A DNA stretch of 64,000 bases. Origin: Oikopleura dioica. Its lineage: Eukaryota > Chordata > Appendicularia > Copelata > Oikopleuridae. A model generated the notes under the pieces. The model did not search any database. It was not told where the DNA came from and saw nothing but the letters and a program-made list of their open reading frames with translations. Made by a program: the position numbers and the translations under genes. Positions 11,444 through 22,278 of the stretch are shown here, piece by piece (the first letter of the stretch is position 1; the number at the start of each line of letters is the position of its first letter). The DNA is taken from assembly GCA_907165135.1 (NCBI GenBank), contig OU015568.1:16937208-17001207 (forward strand), in the 5' to 3' direction.

Positions 11444-13591
11444 TCATCGTGTTCGCGTGTAAAAAAGAAGGTAAGCGTCTTTGGACTGGAACGATGAGGT
11501 TGAGCTCACATGACTGTCGTTGTAGTCGAACCAGCCGCTCTGAGTCTTGCCATAAGCTGTGTAGTGGCCGCCACCGACTAGGATTCATTTTAAACAATTT
11601 GTTTATTAAACAAATTTTAAAAATAAATTGAGACATTTTCAAGCCATAAACGATGGTTGAAATTTGATAAACTTACTGCTTCCAAAATGGTTGCAAACAG
11701 ACTGAAGCTCGTATTTGTTTCCATCCATGCTCATTATTTCAGGAAAACGAATATCAGTGGTAATCTTCCTTCTTGAGTAGCCAGTAGAGTCGCCGAAGCG
11801 CTTCAAATGAATGACTAGCAGTTGAGGATATTTTTCGATGGAGAACTTTTTGGACATTTTTCTTCGTTTCTTGCACTTTTCGCATTTCGGTTGCTCTGAT
11901 CCGTCCAAGATCTTAAAAATTATTTTTGTAGATTCAAGAGTTAATTTTTTTCAAACCTCTTCGCGTTGAAACTCTTTCAAACAGTCGTCGATGCCTCTTG
12001 CCAAGGAAGGAATCGGAAGCGACAAGTCCCAGAAAGGATCCCAAACCTGAAAGCTTTAGGCTTGTTTTCTCGGTAAATTTCTTACCTCAGAGACGTAGGA
12101 GCAGACGGAACAGGTCAGAGAGCTCTTTAACTGTCCAACACACATATCAACAATGCTTGAATCCTCCCTCGATTTGTAGAAGCGCCAAGCTTCGGATGCG
12201 GTTTTTGCTTCTTGAGTTATTCTAGGCTTGGATACGATTCTGCAGACATCATCATGAAGCGCTTGGAAAATTGTTACGGAAAGTCATTCTTTTAAGTATT
12301 TTTACCTTCTAGGAACCAGCGCAAAAACTCTTGCGCGTCTTCCTGAGCTGTGCCTCGAAAGAGGCCACTAGCTTTGCTGACAGCTCCTTTTACCAGCGTC
12401 GGATTGCCAGTGCTCCCAGAGAGAAGATCCTCGAATAACTGGGCTGCGTATTTTGCTACTTTTCCCGAAGTCTTTGATCTTGAATTGATTTCGCTTTCGT
12501 AGCCGCCTTTTGTTAAGTACGACTAAAGAAGAGGTTGATTTGATGCGTTCTAAGCGTTAGTTTAAACTAACCTGCATAGGAGCACAATGTAAAAGACATT
12601 GAAGTACAGAATTTAAATAGCACGAGTTTCCAATGTTCTTCAAGCCGCCGCGCTTTCTCTTTGAAAGAGAATCTCGCTCCGTCAGGTCGCCTTGAACCAT
12701 ATTTTCAGTTCAAAATTTGGGCAATTCGGAAATTTAAAAAAAATGTATAAAAAAGACCAAAGGATTCTAAATTTGAAAAGTTGTCAATTCACTCATTTTC
12801 GATAGCAGCAATATCGATAAAAGAGGAATTTTTGGCGCATGCTCTGAAACGCTAACATCCGCAAGTTTCTTATTTGAATCATTCAGAAATCTGTATATTT
12901 CTATAGATACCATATATGTGTGTATTTTTTCAGAAAACTCCAAAATGGTTTTGAATCGGATGAAATTGGTTCTTACCGGTAATTGTTCGAATAGATGAGG
13001 TAGTATGAGTCCCAGAAGTAGTACGAGACCTCCCGGACGCTTGTCCACTGACTGGAATTAAACTTGTCCGACTAGATCCGACGCCGTAGCGCGAGGAAGA
13101 GGAGCTCGAGGATGCTCCATATTTCGAACTGTTGTAGGTGCCGCTGGACGGAGAAAGGCTAGGTAAAGTACTGGTCACGCTGGTGCTACTGGTGTATCGG
13201 TTGTGAAGCCCGGACGAAGCTAGGTTCGATGATGCTGTTGAGCCCATTGATGGACGACGCAGATAGTGGGAGCTCGACGTTGATGTGTAGGACGGGGTGG
13301 ACGAAGATAACTTGAACGATTTCAGCTGACTATCCAAGTCCCTAAGAGCCGCTTTATAAGCTGATAAAAAGTTGTTGATTACCTCAAACCATCAGTATAT
13401 CTCGTCGCTGGGCGAAAGTCCTCCGATTTCGTCCTCTCCAAATCCGAAGAAAAGCTGTACGACGGTCTACTCCTGTGCGCTGACGGATCGTACGAAGATG
13501 TCCTTCCACCGAGGATGTCTTTCACGCCATAGGAACTTGAGCTACTCGAACCATATGAGTCCGACGAATATCGATTGTATGAATATGGCAT
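11444..13591 (-). CDS. USP2-like ubiquitin-specific protease with Ser-rich N-terminus
   Basis: Catalytic domain in exons from about 12700 to 11444. The Cys box GLKNIGNSCYLNSVLQCLL, then QEDAQEFLRWFL, VGQLKSSLTCSVC, WDPFWDLSLPI, the zinc pair CEKCKKRRK, LLVIHLKRF, the His box GGGHYTAYGKTQSGWFDYND and DAYLLFY are all present, as in USP2. The exons at 13591-12985 encode a Ser/Tyr/Gly-rich tail (MPYSYNRYSSDSYGSS...), similar in style to the USP2 N-terminal extension, and sit 165 nt after the VCPIP1-like gene. I could not find a phase-consistent splice joining the two blocks. The alternative is a separate Ser-rich gene plus a USP starting MVQGDLTERD at 12699. Confidence 0.8.
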
Positions 13592-13756
13592 TATCTTCTA
13601 CCGTCTCATGCTAAAACGCGTATTTGCCGAAAATGTTTGAACATCACACAATAATCTCGGTGAACATGAGATACAGCTTTTTAAGAATAAATTGTGGTTT
13701 TTCAATTTTAAACTTTAAAATGAAGGAGTATAAAAGGAGCGAAGCATCTTTGGTTT

Positions 13757-16390
13757 TTAGTTTTTTCGGTTTGCGAGGCGGCGCGCAAGCTCTTCGGTCT
13801 TATCGATAACGTGGGTTGCTGATCCTGTGCCGCTGATGCGAGAGATTCCAGGGCCAATGTCTGCAATAGAGGATAAAAGAGGAAAGGAGAAGGGCATTAC
13901 CTGAGGTGGGAATTCTTGACAAGTTCATGCAGTTTTTCTTCAAATCATTCGCCGTAACTGTATACAAGTATCCGTCGTTGATTTCTTTGTGTTTTTCTGG
14001 ACCCAGACAGACTTTAAAAGCCCCATCTTCCCAGCAGAATACAACATCTTGAAAGTTCATCAAGTTGTAATGCTGCCCTTCTTCCAATGGAGCACCTGAA
14101 GTAACGAATGCGTTAGAAAATGAAAATTGATGAAAACTTACGTTTGATATTTCGCGTCAGCTGTGCGTAGCCGCCGTTTTCTTTGAATAGCGAAGTGAAC
14201 TTTCCTGTGCCGATATCATCGAGCAGCGCGTTGAAGAAGGTTTTATCTTTGTTCTGGGCTTCTTTCCAAAAGTCTTTGACGCTCTCCGGAATTGAATTTG
14301 TATACATTGAGGAAGCGAGAGGCTCCGTGATTCTAGAATCTTTTGAGAAAAGGGATCAAAATGGTTGGTTTTTTACCTTGTTCCAGAAGAAGGTGTCGGG
14401 ACAGGGCTGGAGACTGGAGATGATCGAAGAGTTACTTGGACTCGATCGCCGTTTGAAAATTCAACGGGCGAGTTGGATTTTGTCTTGTCCATGAGTTTCG
14501 GAGGATGGCCCGATCGGATTTGGGCGAGGGTGGAGACTGGAACGTCGAACTTTTGCGAAATCAGCGACAGAAAGGTTGAAGTATTTACATCTGAAGAAAA
14601 CTGCATCACGTCACTGCGCCCGTCGGAGAGACAGATTTTGATTCGCAAGTTGCCGGATTTGCCAGCAACATCTCTTCATTTTTAGTGAGACTCGAAGGAA
14701 GAAAGGGTTACTTACGATTTGGTCTGTTCCTCGATGGCTTTTTGCTTCTTGTTGATGCTCTCTGAATTCGGCAGAGTCTTCCCCGCTGGTCTTTGGACAT
14801 TCGAAGCACTTCTTCGTTTCAAATCGAGGAGACTCATCGTTTTGTGCTTCACACTCGTTGTTGGAGTTCCGCAAAACAGGCACTGAAATAAAAATTTTAA
14901 AAAATCTAAGCAAAACATAGAAAAACCTCTGGGTGACTATTTTCGAAGACGAGCTGAAGCTGATCGTGCTCGGCAACGTAGATGCCGGTCATGTTGTTTG
15001 GCAACTGATAAGTCTTGTTGTCTTGGAGGTAGCCTTGCTGCTCCTTCACTAATTCATACGAGTCTCCAAGAGGCTTCAAATCTGAAGAATCCACTTCGCC
15101 GATCGAGCCGCAATTGTGACAGATGAAAAGCCGCGACTCTCCCATTGCTTTTTTGTAGTTCGCGGTGATATTAGCCGGGGTGCAGTCGGTTTCTCTGTAA
15201 ACATCGCGGAAGAGTTTCGTGATCATGAACGTCTGAACCTTTTCCTCCGCTGAAAACGCTCTTCTCATGGCGCCGATTAATTTGACTAAATAACCGTCGG
15301 AAAACTCGATCCCACCGCCAAGCTGGATTCCCTTTGTTCCACTTGGAGTCGATTTGAAGGTCACGTAGTCTTGCAAGTCGTCCTGCGAAACGAGCCAGAC
15401 CGGAGGTAGAACTGTCATCGGGAGGATGATGTGTTGGTCGTTGGAATAATGCTTTGGGAGAATGGGGATGAAGTGATTTCGCCCTGGACTTGCCCATGCG
15501 ATCGCGATCGGCGGGTGAGGCCTGTTGCTTTTGTCTCTGCATTTGGACGGTCCGGCCAGGACGGGAAGGAAAATCGCCGAGTAGTCTCCAACACTGCCCA
15601 TGCCGTTTTGCGAATCGAGCAGGATGATAGGCCGTCTGAGGACATTTGCAAGAGCGAAGACGTGGATGTTTCTCAATCCAAGAGTCGCCCCGCCGGATAA
15701 ATAACAAGGATCGGCTTCGTCGATGATCACCGGCCACTCGGAGTCCTCGACGTAATTGACCATTAATCTGCGGTATTGAAGAAGATTTGACTGCAGGTGT
15801 TCTTTGATAGACATTCGAAGCGGGTGCCAGAAAAGCTGAGTTCCTGAAATCGCCCTGGAAATCGCATGAACCAGGCAATGACCATCCGGATCCGCATGCG
15901 CGGCAATAAGTGCTTCTGGAACGCGATTGGCTTCGGCGACAACTGTGAGGGTATCGTCGAGATATCCGGTCTGGTAAACTGTTTTGTCCTTTCCTGATCC
16001 AGGAATGGCTTTCTGCTTGTCTCTGATTCGGAAATGTCGATTCGCCAAAAGTGCGCAGTCGAAAGTGTCGCCCATGTTCATTTCTCGCAAAAGCTTGGGT
16101 GCTCCGTCTCTGTCCATCCCGTAGCGGCTGAGGAAAGGCGACAAAAGCTTCGCCTCGAAGTTGTGGACGCCGCGAAACGCCACAAGCTCCAGCGATTTAC
16201 TCATATCAAGGCTGTGTTGTAGCAGCTTCTCGCAGACGGAACTTTCTCGTGCATTTTTCAGCGAATTGAGAGGATTCGTTGTTCCACAGCCGCTGCAATA
16301 AACGAAAGATGCACTTGATAATGCATGAACGATTTGATTACATTCTCCACAACGACCGTAAACACCGATATCGTTGTCTAATCCCCCCAT
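13757..16390 (-). CDS. VCPIP1: VCPIP1-like OTU deubiquitinase (VCIP135)
   Basis: Start MGGLDNDIGVYG at 16390 follows a GCTTTAG acceptor. One exon of about 490 codons carries an N-terminal Cys-rich region, then the OTU domain: Cys box DPDGHCLVHAISRAISG, LGLRNIHVFALANVLRRPII, GDYSAIFLPVL and the His box ASPGRNHFIPI. These are closely similar to human VCPIP1. Downstream exons hold a UBX-like ubiquitin fold (MRIKICLSDGRSDVMQFSS) and a short helical C-terminal part ending ELARRLANRKN. VCPIP1 works with p97/VCP and p47 in Golgi and ER reassembly after mitosis. This protein is shorter than the human one (about 760 versus 1222 residues), lacking low-complexity stretches. Confidence 0.9.
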
Positions 16391-16561
16391 TCTAAAGCAA
16401 ATAGAATCAGTACAAAATATAATTGGAGCCGCTTTAGGAGTACCCGAATCAGGTGTTCAACGCAGGTTCCTGAGTCGACTGGTGTTTTTTCGAATATGAA
16501 TAGAATATATATTTGCACCTGTATCAGTACAGAATGGTTTGACAGAAAATGACAGTAACTG

Positions 16562-17617
16562 TCAAGCATCTTCAAAGTCCCAGTCGTCGTCAACTTCCGC
16601 CAGCGCTTTGTTCATTTCTTCCTCCGTAATGTCCAAGTCGAGGTCTTTTTCCCAATCGTCCATGTCGCAGTCTTCATCGCTGTCCGCGATCTTCTTTATT
16701 TCGTCTTTATTTACAACGTCTAGGGATTCAGACTCGGCACTATACGGAGAAGATTCCCCTTGCTTTTCGCCTTCGGAAAGAGCAGAAGTGGTCGATAATT
16801 CAAGTTCGTCAGGGGCATGCACGTGATCTGTGTCAGGGACTAATCCTTCCAGCTCTAGACGATAGAGATATCTAAAAAACATAAGTTTTTTGCTTATTCT
16901 GGAAATTAAAAAAAAGTTTTTCCCCTTTTTTATCACTTACCTAGCCCAAAAATCGTTATGATTCGCTTTCTTCGGGACTAGTTTATTGTACATGAGTCGA
17001 ACGTTCGTCCTGGCAATCAAGATTTCTGTCAGTTTATTCTTTCTGGCTTCGATAGTTTTGTTGAAATTCGCTTTCCAGCTGTCGAAATTGGGATCCATAG
17101 GGTCGCGAAGATAGATCTGCGGATTCGTTTCATAAATGGGCTCTTCTAGGTTCGTTTGCGATTTGTTCTCTGGAAGGGATGGAGTTTCTTTCTGATTTTC
17201 TGAAATTTCCTCGTCATCTTCGGATTCGTGGTCGGATTCCAGAAGGACTTTTTCGACTCCATCAACTAGAGTTCTTAAGCCAGTTCCAAGCAAAGACACG
17301 CCAGCCTAGATTTTCAACTGTCTCTACCACTCTCTCTTTTTTATAAAAAGTTGTTTCACCTTTGTGTAATTCGCGGTTTCCTTGGCAATCTCTTCTCCTG
17401 CATAATGATTAATCGATTGATAGGAAGCTTCCGTCGCTGCGCTCAGAATCGCACTTGAATCCTCTTTCACTACTTTTGCGAATTCTTCCAGATCGCGCTG
17501 CATGAACTCGGAGGCTTCGGAAATTGCGTTGATGGATTCTTCCGCCACATTGTTTACTTTTTCAACAGCACTTGTGACAGCGTTTGTCGCCCAAGACGCC
17601 TTTTTAAGCGCTCTCAT
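16562..17617 (-). CDS. BSDC1: BSD domain-containing protein 1-like
   Basis: Starts MRALKKASWATNAVTSAVEK at 17617. The first exon has SEFMQRDLEEFAKVVKED, matching the EFMKRDLTEFTQVVQHD block of BSDC1. A middle exon gives the BSD domain (FDSWKANFNK...LYNKLVP-like, HNDFWARYLYRLE). The acidic C-terminus ends DDWEKDLDLDITEEEMNKAL then AEVDDDWDFEDA, matching the SEDWEKDFDLDMTEEEVQMAL tail of human BSDC1. The cellular role of BSDC1 is poorly known. A G-run and a repeat element lie only about 10 bp upstream of the ATG, so the promoter or 5' end must be inside or beyond that element. Confidence 0.85.
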
Positions 17618-17626
17618 TAATTTGAT

Positions 17627-18420
17627 AAGGGGGGGGGGTACCCTATTTAACGGGGTCTGGGGCGGACCCGATTTATCGGATTTTATATTCCGTAATCGGG
17701 TCCCCCTGAGCTGGGAATCGGGACAAAAGTCCAGCACCAACTCCTGGCCGAGCTACTACACCGCGATACAGGCCCTCGCTGAGTAGCGCTCGCGAGCAAC
17801 ACTCTCGCTGCAAGAGCCTTGATGAGTCTCCCCTCTACTAAATGAATTAACTAATAAATATTATGAATGGCTTTAATTAATGATTGGCTTAATTTAAAGG
17901 TTAGGGTTAGGGGGCACCGCGCAAAATGACAGAACAGTCTCACCCGAGGGGGATAGGCTAGGGTTAGTTAGGGTTACCGAAGGTAACCCTAAGTAACCCT
18001 AGACTAGACCCCGGCATTTTAGGACCTAAGGGGCGAAGCCCCGTGGTAAGGGGCAATTAGATTAAATATTTTCTGCTCATATCATCATTGGAGGGTCAAG
18101 TGAGAACGTAGAATTAATGATGAAGGTAAAAACTCCCAAAAAATCTGAAACCCGTTAATTTATGAGCCCAAGCGAGAATATTGAACCCGTTATTATTGTG
18201 CCCCCCCTAATAATAGTAATTATAGTAATAATAGTTATTATTTATAATTTAAATCACTTCTTCTTGTTCAAAATCTAAAGATGGTAAGCTTTCATTTTCC
18301 ATCAAATGCTTTTGATTTCAGCGGGCGCGCTCCGTTGCGCCCCCATATCTTGGCTAGTAGCGCAGTGTGGTAGCTCGCCCAGAAGTTGGTGCTGGACTTT
18401 TGTCCCCCCAGCCCCCTGAG
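17627..18420. mobile_element. Repeat element with inverted 50-bp arms and telomere-like TTAGGG tracts
   Basis: The stretch about 17721-17770 (GGACAAAAGTCCAGCACCAA, then CTCCTGGCCGAGCTAC) reappears in reverse complement at about 18357-18407 with few differences. Between them are TTAGGGTTAGGG at about 17901-17913 and a palindromic block near 17949-18003 (CTAGGGTTAGTTAGGGTTAC followed by GTAACCCTAAGTAACCCTAG). A local hairpin (GGACCCGATT / AATCGGGTCC) sits at 17668-17705. No coding potential. It occupies the gap between BSDC1 and the SR-protein gene. Confidence 0.65.
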
Positions 18421-18939
18421 CTTGACATCCTGTGTCAGGGTCCTTAGAGAAATTTTATAAAAACCTGCGTAAACTTCTTCTCCGGACCTTGTTTCAGGTT
18501 TTCTACGCAGGCTGCCCAGCCCAGTTCTTATTCTGATAAATAGGGTCAGAATTGAAAGTTGAAAAAATAACAATTGAGAGCACTACCCATCCACCCCAGC
18601 TCTGGCTGGCATCACCACCCTCCTTCTGCTATTCAAATAATCAAATTCAACACTATTCATTAATAGTTTCCCAAACCTTTTCGCCTTCCGAAGACATCTC
18701 TGCTCTGAATTGATAGGTCTGATTTGAAGTGATCGGTTGAATATCCGATCCTTTGATAGTTTTTCTTGTTGGTATAAAAGAAGTCTTGTCTTTTGTCTAC
18801 CCAAGGGTGGCCCAAGCCTTCATGAGTCACGAGAACGACCCGCGGGCAAACACCGCTTTCCTCCGTCCGAAGTCGGTAATTCTCAACTTTATAGAATGTA
18901 AATACACCGGTTACTTATCAGCCTAAACTTTTAACTATC

Positions 18940-19215
18940 AGAATGAAAAACGATGATAAGCCAAAAGCATGTTTTCTCAAAAACGACGATTTCACCATTT
19001 GAGGAATTTGTCATTTCACTAAAAACCCCGGTTTTAGGGACTTCTTTAAGATTCTATAAAAAATTATTCATGCCTTCTTTCAACTCTTTGAGGTTTCGTA
19101 AATCTTAAAATTGCCAAAATCGGGGTTAACCGTCAAACAACGAATTTCTCGCTGGTGAAATCGTCGCTTTTGAGAAAATTACGTTTTCTTGAAAATCGTC
19201 GTTGATCTTTTGTCC
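18940..19215. repeat. Second inverted-repeat element in the BSDC1-SR protein gap
   Basis: The segment TTTTCTCAAAAACGACGATT near 18975-19000 is mirrored in reverse complement near 19150-19190 (AAATCGTCGCTTTTGAGAAA). CCCCGGTTTT near 19026 is mirrored by AAAATCGGGG near 19116. No gene seen in the rest of the 17.6-19.3 kb gap. Confidence 0.5.
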
Positions 19216-19334
19216 TGCAATTTTTTCAAAAAATGTTAATGACATAAATGAGTTTTATTTGTTTGTGAAAGATTTTCCTAATACATGAATTGAAAATTGG
19301 GCAGTACAAAACTGGTGCTTCTTTTTCATGACTT

Positions 19335-20859
19335 TCAAGGATCGTAGTTAGGTCTCGACTCGCCGCGATCATCATGTCCTGAACAAATCATTGACGAATG
19401 GTTAATTGCATATTTTTTCGCATTGATCTCAAAGAGTGAAATCAACACGCACCATAATGGGATGAGCCACCGTAACTACCGAATCCGCGATCATCATGAT
19501 GGCCTCCATGACCTCCGTAGCCGCGATCATCGTTTCTGCCGCCTTGGTTGTATTGGCCAGAGTACCCGTCAATGTGTCTTTCGTCTTTCACTTAGGAAAT
19601 CCGCGTAAATGAAATATCAGAGAGCTTCTGGTCACCTCGCATGTCACGATCGCCACGATCTCGTCTTGGAGAGCGCGATCTATCTCGAAAACCTCCTCTA
19701 TCGCCGCGACCGAAATCGCGCTCGTCACGGGATCCTCCTCTCCCTCGTCGGTCGTCACGATCTCGTCTGGAGCTAAAATATCTACTTACGCCGAAATCTC
19801 AAGACAAGGCTCACCCTCCACGATCTCTAGATCGATCTCTCGAGCGTTCTTCTTCTCTTCCGCCTCGTCGATCATCTCGATCGCCTCGATCACGGTCTCC
19901 TCTTCGACCGTCTCGGTCACGATCACCTCTTCGGTCATCCCGATCACGTGATCGTCGTCGATCTCGATCCCTGCTTCGTCGATCTCGGCCTCGATCACGA
20001 TCGCGTCTGTCCCGGTCACGATCACGGTCGTCTCTTTTCGTGTATCGCCTGTCACTGTAGGCATCCCTGTCCGACTTGGAGATCGGAATTCCCTCCCTTC
20101 TCATTTCATCCTCTCGTGCTTTTCGCATCTGTTCTTGCTGCATTCGTTTGATTTCTTCAATTTGAAGTCGAAGGGCCGTCGCTTCCTTTTGCGTCTTCAT
20201 TTGACCCGGAGCTAGTAAGAGTAAAAATGCGTCTTGAACTTTTGGTCTTTACTTTTTCTATCGCCCTGCGCAAAATCCACGTGGAGCATTTTGTCATTCA
20301 AGCGGGTCCTGTTTAGTTTCTTCTGAGCATACTCGGCGTCCTCGATGGTTTCAAACCTGTAAAACGAATTACAAACTAAAAGAAAGACGATTCTGCCACT
20401 CGTTCATGCGTATCTACTGTACTTTTTTAATCTTATTTTTCTAGTGACATTTTTTATGAATAATTTCGCATCCTAAGACCTGAGATTTTTTGGGAGATCG
20501 AAAGAAAGTCCTGTTTTTTGTCCTGTTTTTAAATGGTCCTGGTCTTCTGGGTCCTTATGGGGTTTTCCTGATATTTGGCTGCTTACTCAATATAGGCGAA
20601 ACCGCGAGGCTGGCGGGTATTGAAGTCGATCGGAATGTGTACATCTCGGACATTTCCGTATTCCTGGAAAAGCAGCTTGATTTCGTCAGGTCTAAAAATA
20701 ACAATTACCATATTTCTCATATGATGAAATTTTACTTTTGGAAAATAACAATTTCCTTTTAATTATTTATTCGAGATTTTACCTGGTAGAAGCATCAATT
20801 GGCCGGACATACAGCGAAGTATTCGGTCCTCGTCGGGACATGTGATGCCGATCGCCCAT
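19335..20859 (-). CDS. SRSF10/SRSF12-like SR splicing factor
   Basis: Starts MGDRHHMSRRGPNTSLYVRP at 20859. One RRM follows: RNP2 TSLYVRPI and RNP1 RQPRGFAYIEFE, with LNDKMLHVDFAQGDRK. The sequence RGPNTSL, the IDFNTRQPRGFAYIE block and AQGDRKAPGQMK are diagnostic of SRSF10 (FUSIP1)/SRSF12. An RS/RD-rich region follows (about 20060-19640), then a Gly-rich His-rich tail ending RGESRPNYDP at 19335. SR proteins bind exonic enhancers and regulate splice-site choice; SRSF10 is also a splicing repressor after dephosphorylation. Confidence 0.85.
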
Positions 20860-21033
20860 CTTCTATTTTTTTCTTCTTTTTTTCTCTCTCTGAGTTTTTG
20901 TGAAAATCGGAGTTCTCTGGCTGATCTGGGAAAAAAAGGCGAATTTCTCGGTGAGGAGCTGCTCTTTTTTTGCTTGGGCGCGGCGATTGGTCGATTTAAT
21001 GACTCACGCTAAAGTTGAATAAAGGAAAAAGCA
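20860..21033. other. Gap between SR-protein gene and tRNA gene
   Basis: About 170 bp with pyrimidine-rich DNA just upstream of the SR-protein ATG. It likely contains the promoter of that gene; nothing more specific is visible. Confidence 0.35.
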
Positions 21034-21106
21034 TGTTTCCGCCCGGGCTCGAACCGGGGACCTTTCGCGTGTTAGGCGAACGTGATAACCACTACACTAC
21101 GGAAAC
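21034..21106 (-). tRNA. tRNA-Val (anticodon AAC)
   Basis: The minus-strand sequence begins GTTTCCGTAGTGTAGTGGTT, and its 5' GTTTCCG pairs with the 3' CGGAAAC. The anticodon loop reads CCTAACAC (anticodon AAC), and the T arm is CCCGG-TTCGAGC-CCGGG. Internal A box (TAGTGTAGTGG) and B box (GGTTCGAGCCC) are intact. The sequence is almost identical to the universal animal tRNA-Val(AAC). Discriminator base A at 21034; no intron. Confidence 0.97.
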
Positions 21107-21402
21107 TTGAAGGGTGACCTGAAGAGATACTTCATGTTCTAACTTATTTCGGCTTTCGAGTCGAGCGTCTCGACGATTTTACTGACCGTTGTCTTTTTGA
21201 CAAGAACTTTTTCGAAGCAGTGATTTTATTTTGTTCTTTTTTGATATCAAGTGTCGAAATCATCATTGATCGAGAATCTCCACGAGCTGACTTTTTCGAC
21301 TCTCACCTATTAGGGCGTTTTCTTCAGCTCACTTTGATTCGCACCAGCTATTGAACTGCCGAAAAAAGAGATTTTTTGAGAATTTCCTGTTAGAACTCTC
21401 CG

Positions 21403-22100
21403 ATGAAGAAAAAGAAGAGCAACCTCGCTAATTCGTAAGTGCCAAATAAAACAGATAATTCCTCAAATAATTCTTTTAGGCAAAAATCAAAGAAGTCCCA
21501 AGAAAAAATCAAAGTCAAGTTGAGTTCGCGGATGAAAAGGGTGGAGAAAGTCCTCGGGGACAGCATGAAGAGCTATGCGAAGATTTTTCAGAGCTTAGCG
21601 GACTTCACCATCAAATTCAACAGAAGTCTCGACGTACAAACATGTGATGATTTCAAAAAAAATTTCGCGGGCCTGGAACTCGTCAAAAAACTTCTTGTCT
21701 AGTTTTGTAGAGCTCGTCGAGACGAGTCGAATGATATATAAAACTCCAGATAGTTCTAAGATTTTCCGCCAAAAAAGTGATAAGAAGGTGTGTTATCAAA
21801 AATTTTCTGACCAGCGCCGTTTTTGTTCTAGAAAAGCTGAGGTCATGCTTGACCCCGGAAAATGATCCTCATGGTCTGTGATGAAATCATTAATGTTCTT
21901 GAAGGTAATAATCACGAGAAAATAAATTTTTATCATAAAATTTAGAAATGCGCAAAATCGTCGAAGCTGACGACCAATTTCCTTCTCCGCGGCCAGAACC
22001 GCCAAGCAAAGTCAACACTGGGAAACAAAAGCAAGCTTCAGATGGAAGCGATATTTTGGCGATGTCGCAGAAGTTCATGTGCCTTTTCCAACGAAAATAA
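21403..22100 (+). CDS. Small basic protein, unrecognised
   Basis: The only plus-strand gene in the left half. It starts MKKKKSNLANS, with a 45-nt first intron (GTAAGTGCC...TTTTAG), then QKSKKSQEKIKVKLSSRMKR and a helical stretch (VEKVLGDSMKSYAKIFQSLA). Reading frames in the middle (21640-21860) need a splice I could not settle. The last exon after a TTTAG acceptor reads EMRKIVEADDQFPSPRPEPP and ends MCLFQRK at 22100. About 300 bp between this ATG and the tRNA gene may hold the promoter. No known family recognised. Confidence 0.45.
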
Positions 22101-22278
22101 ATTTCCTACACTTTTTATTTTTTAAGTTACTACCTTTACCGACGGTTAAGGCTTTACCTTGATAATTTTTATGCATTTTGAGTAAACAAAGATAATGAAA
22201 AATGACCGTATATTCTCTTAAAACAGAATTAAAAACGTCCTGTAAGGACGAAAGAAATCTTAGAGTCATGTGTTTTGA

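Noticed and set aside
15171-15878. Minus-strand second frame of 235 codons inside VCPIP1
   Set aside because: Overlaps the OTU domain in another frame; the OTU frame is strongly conserved, so this is chance openness of GC-richer DNA.
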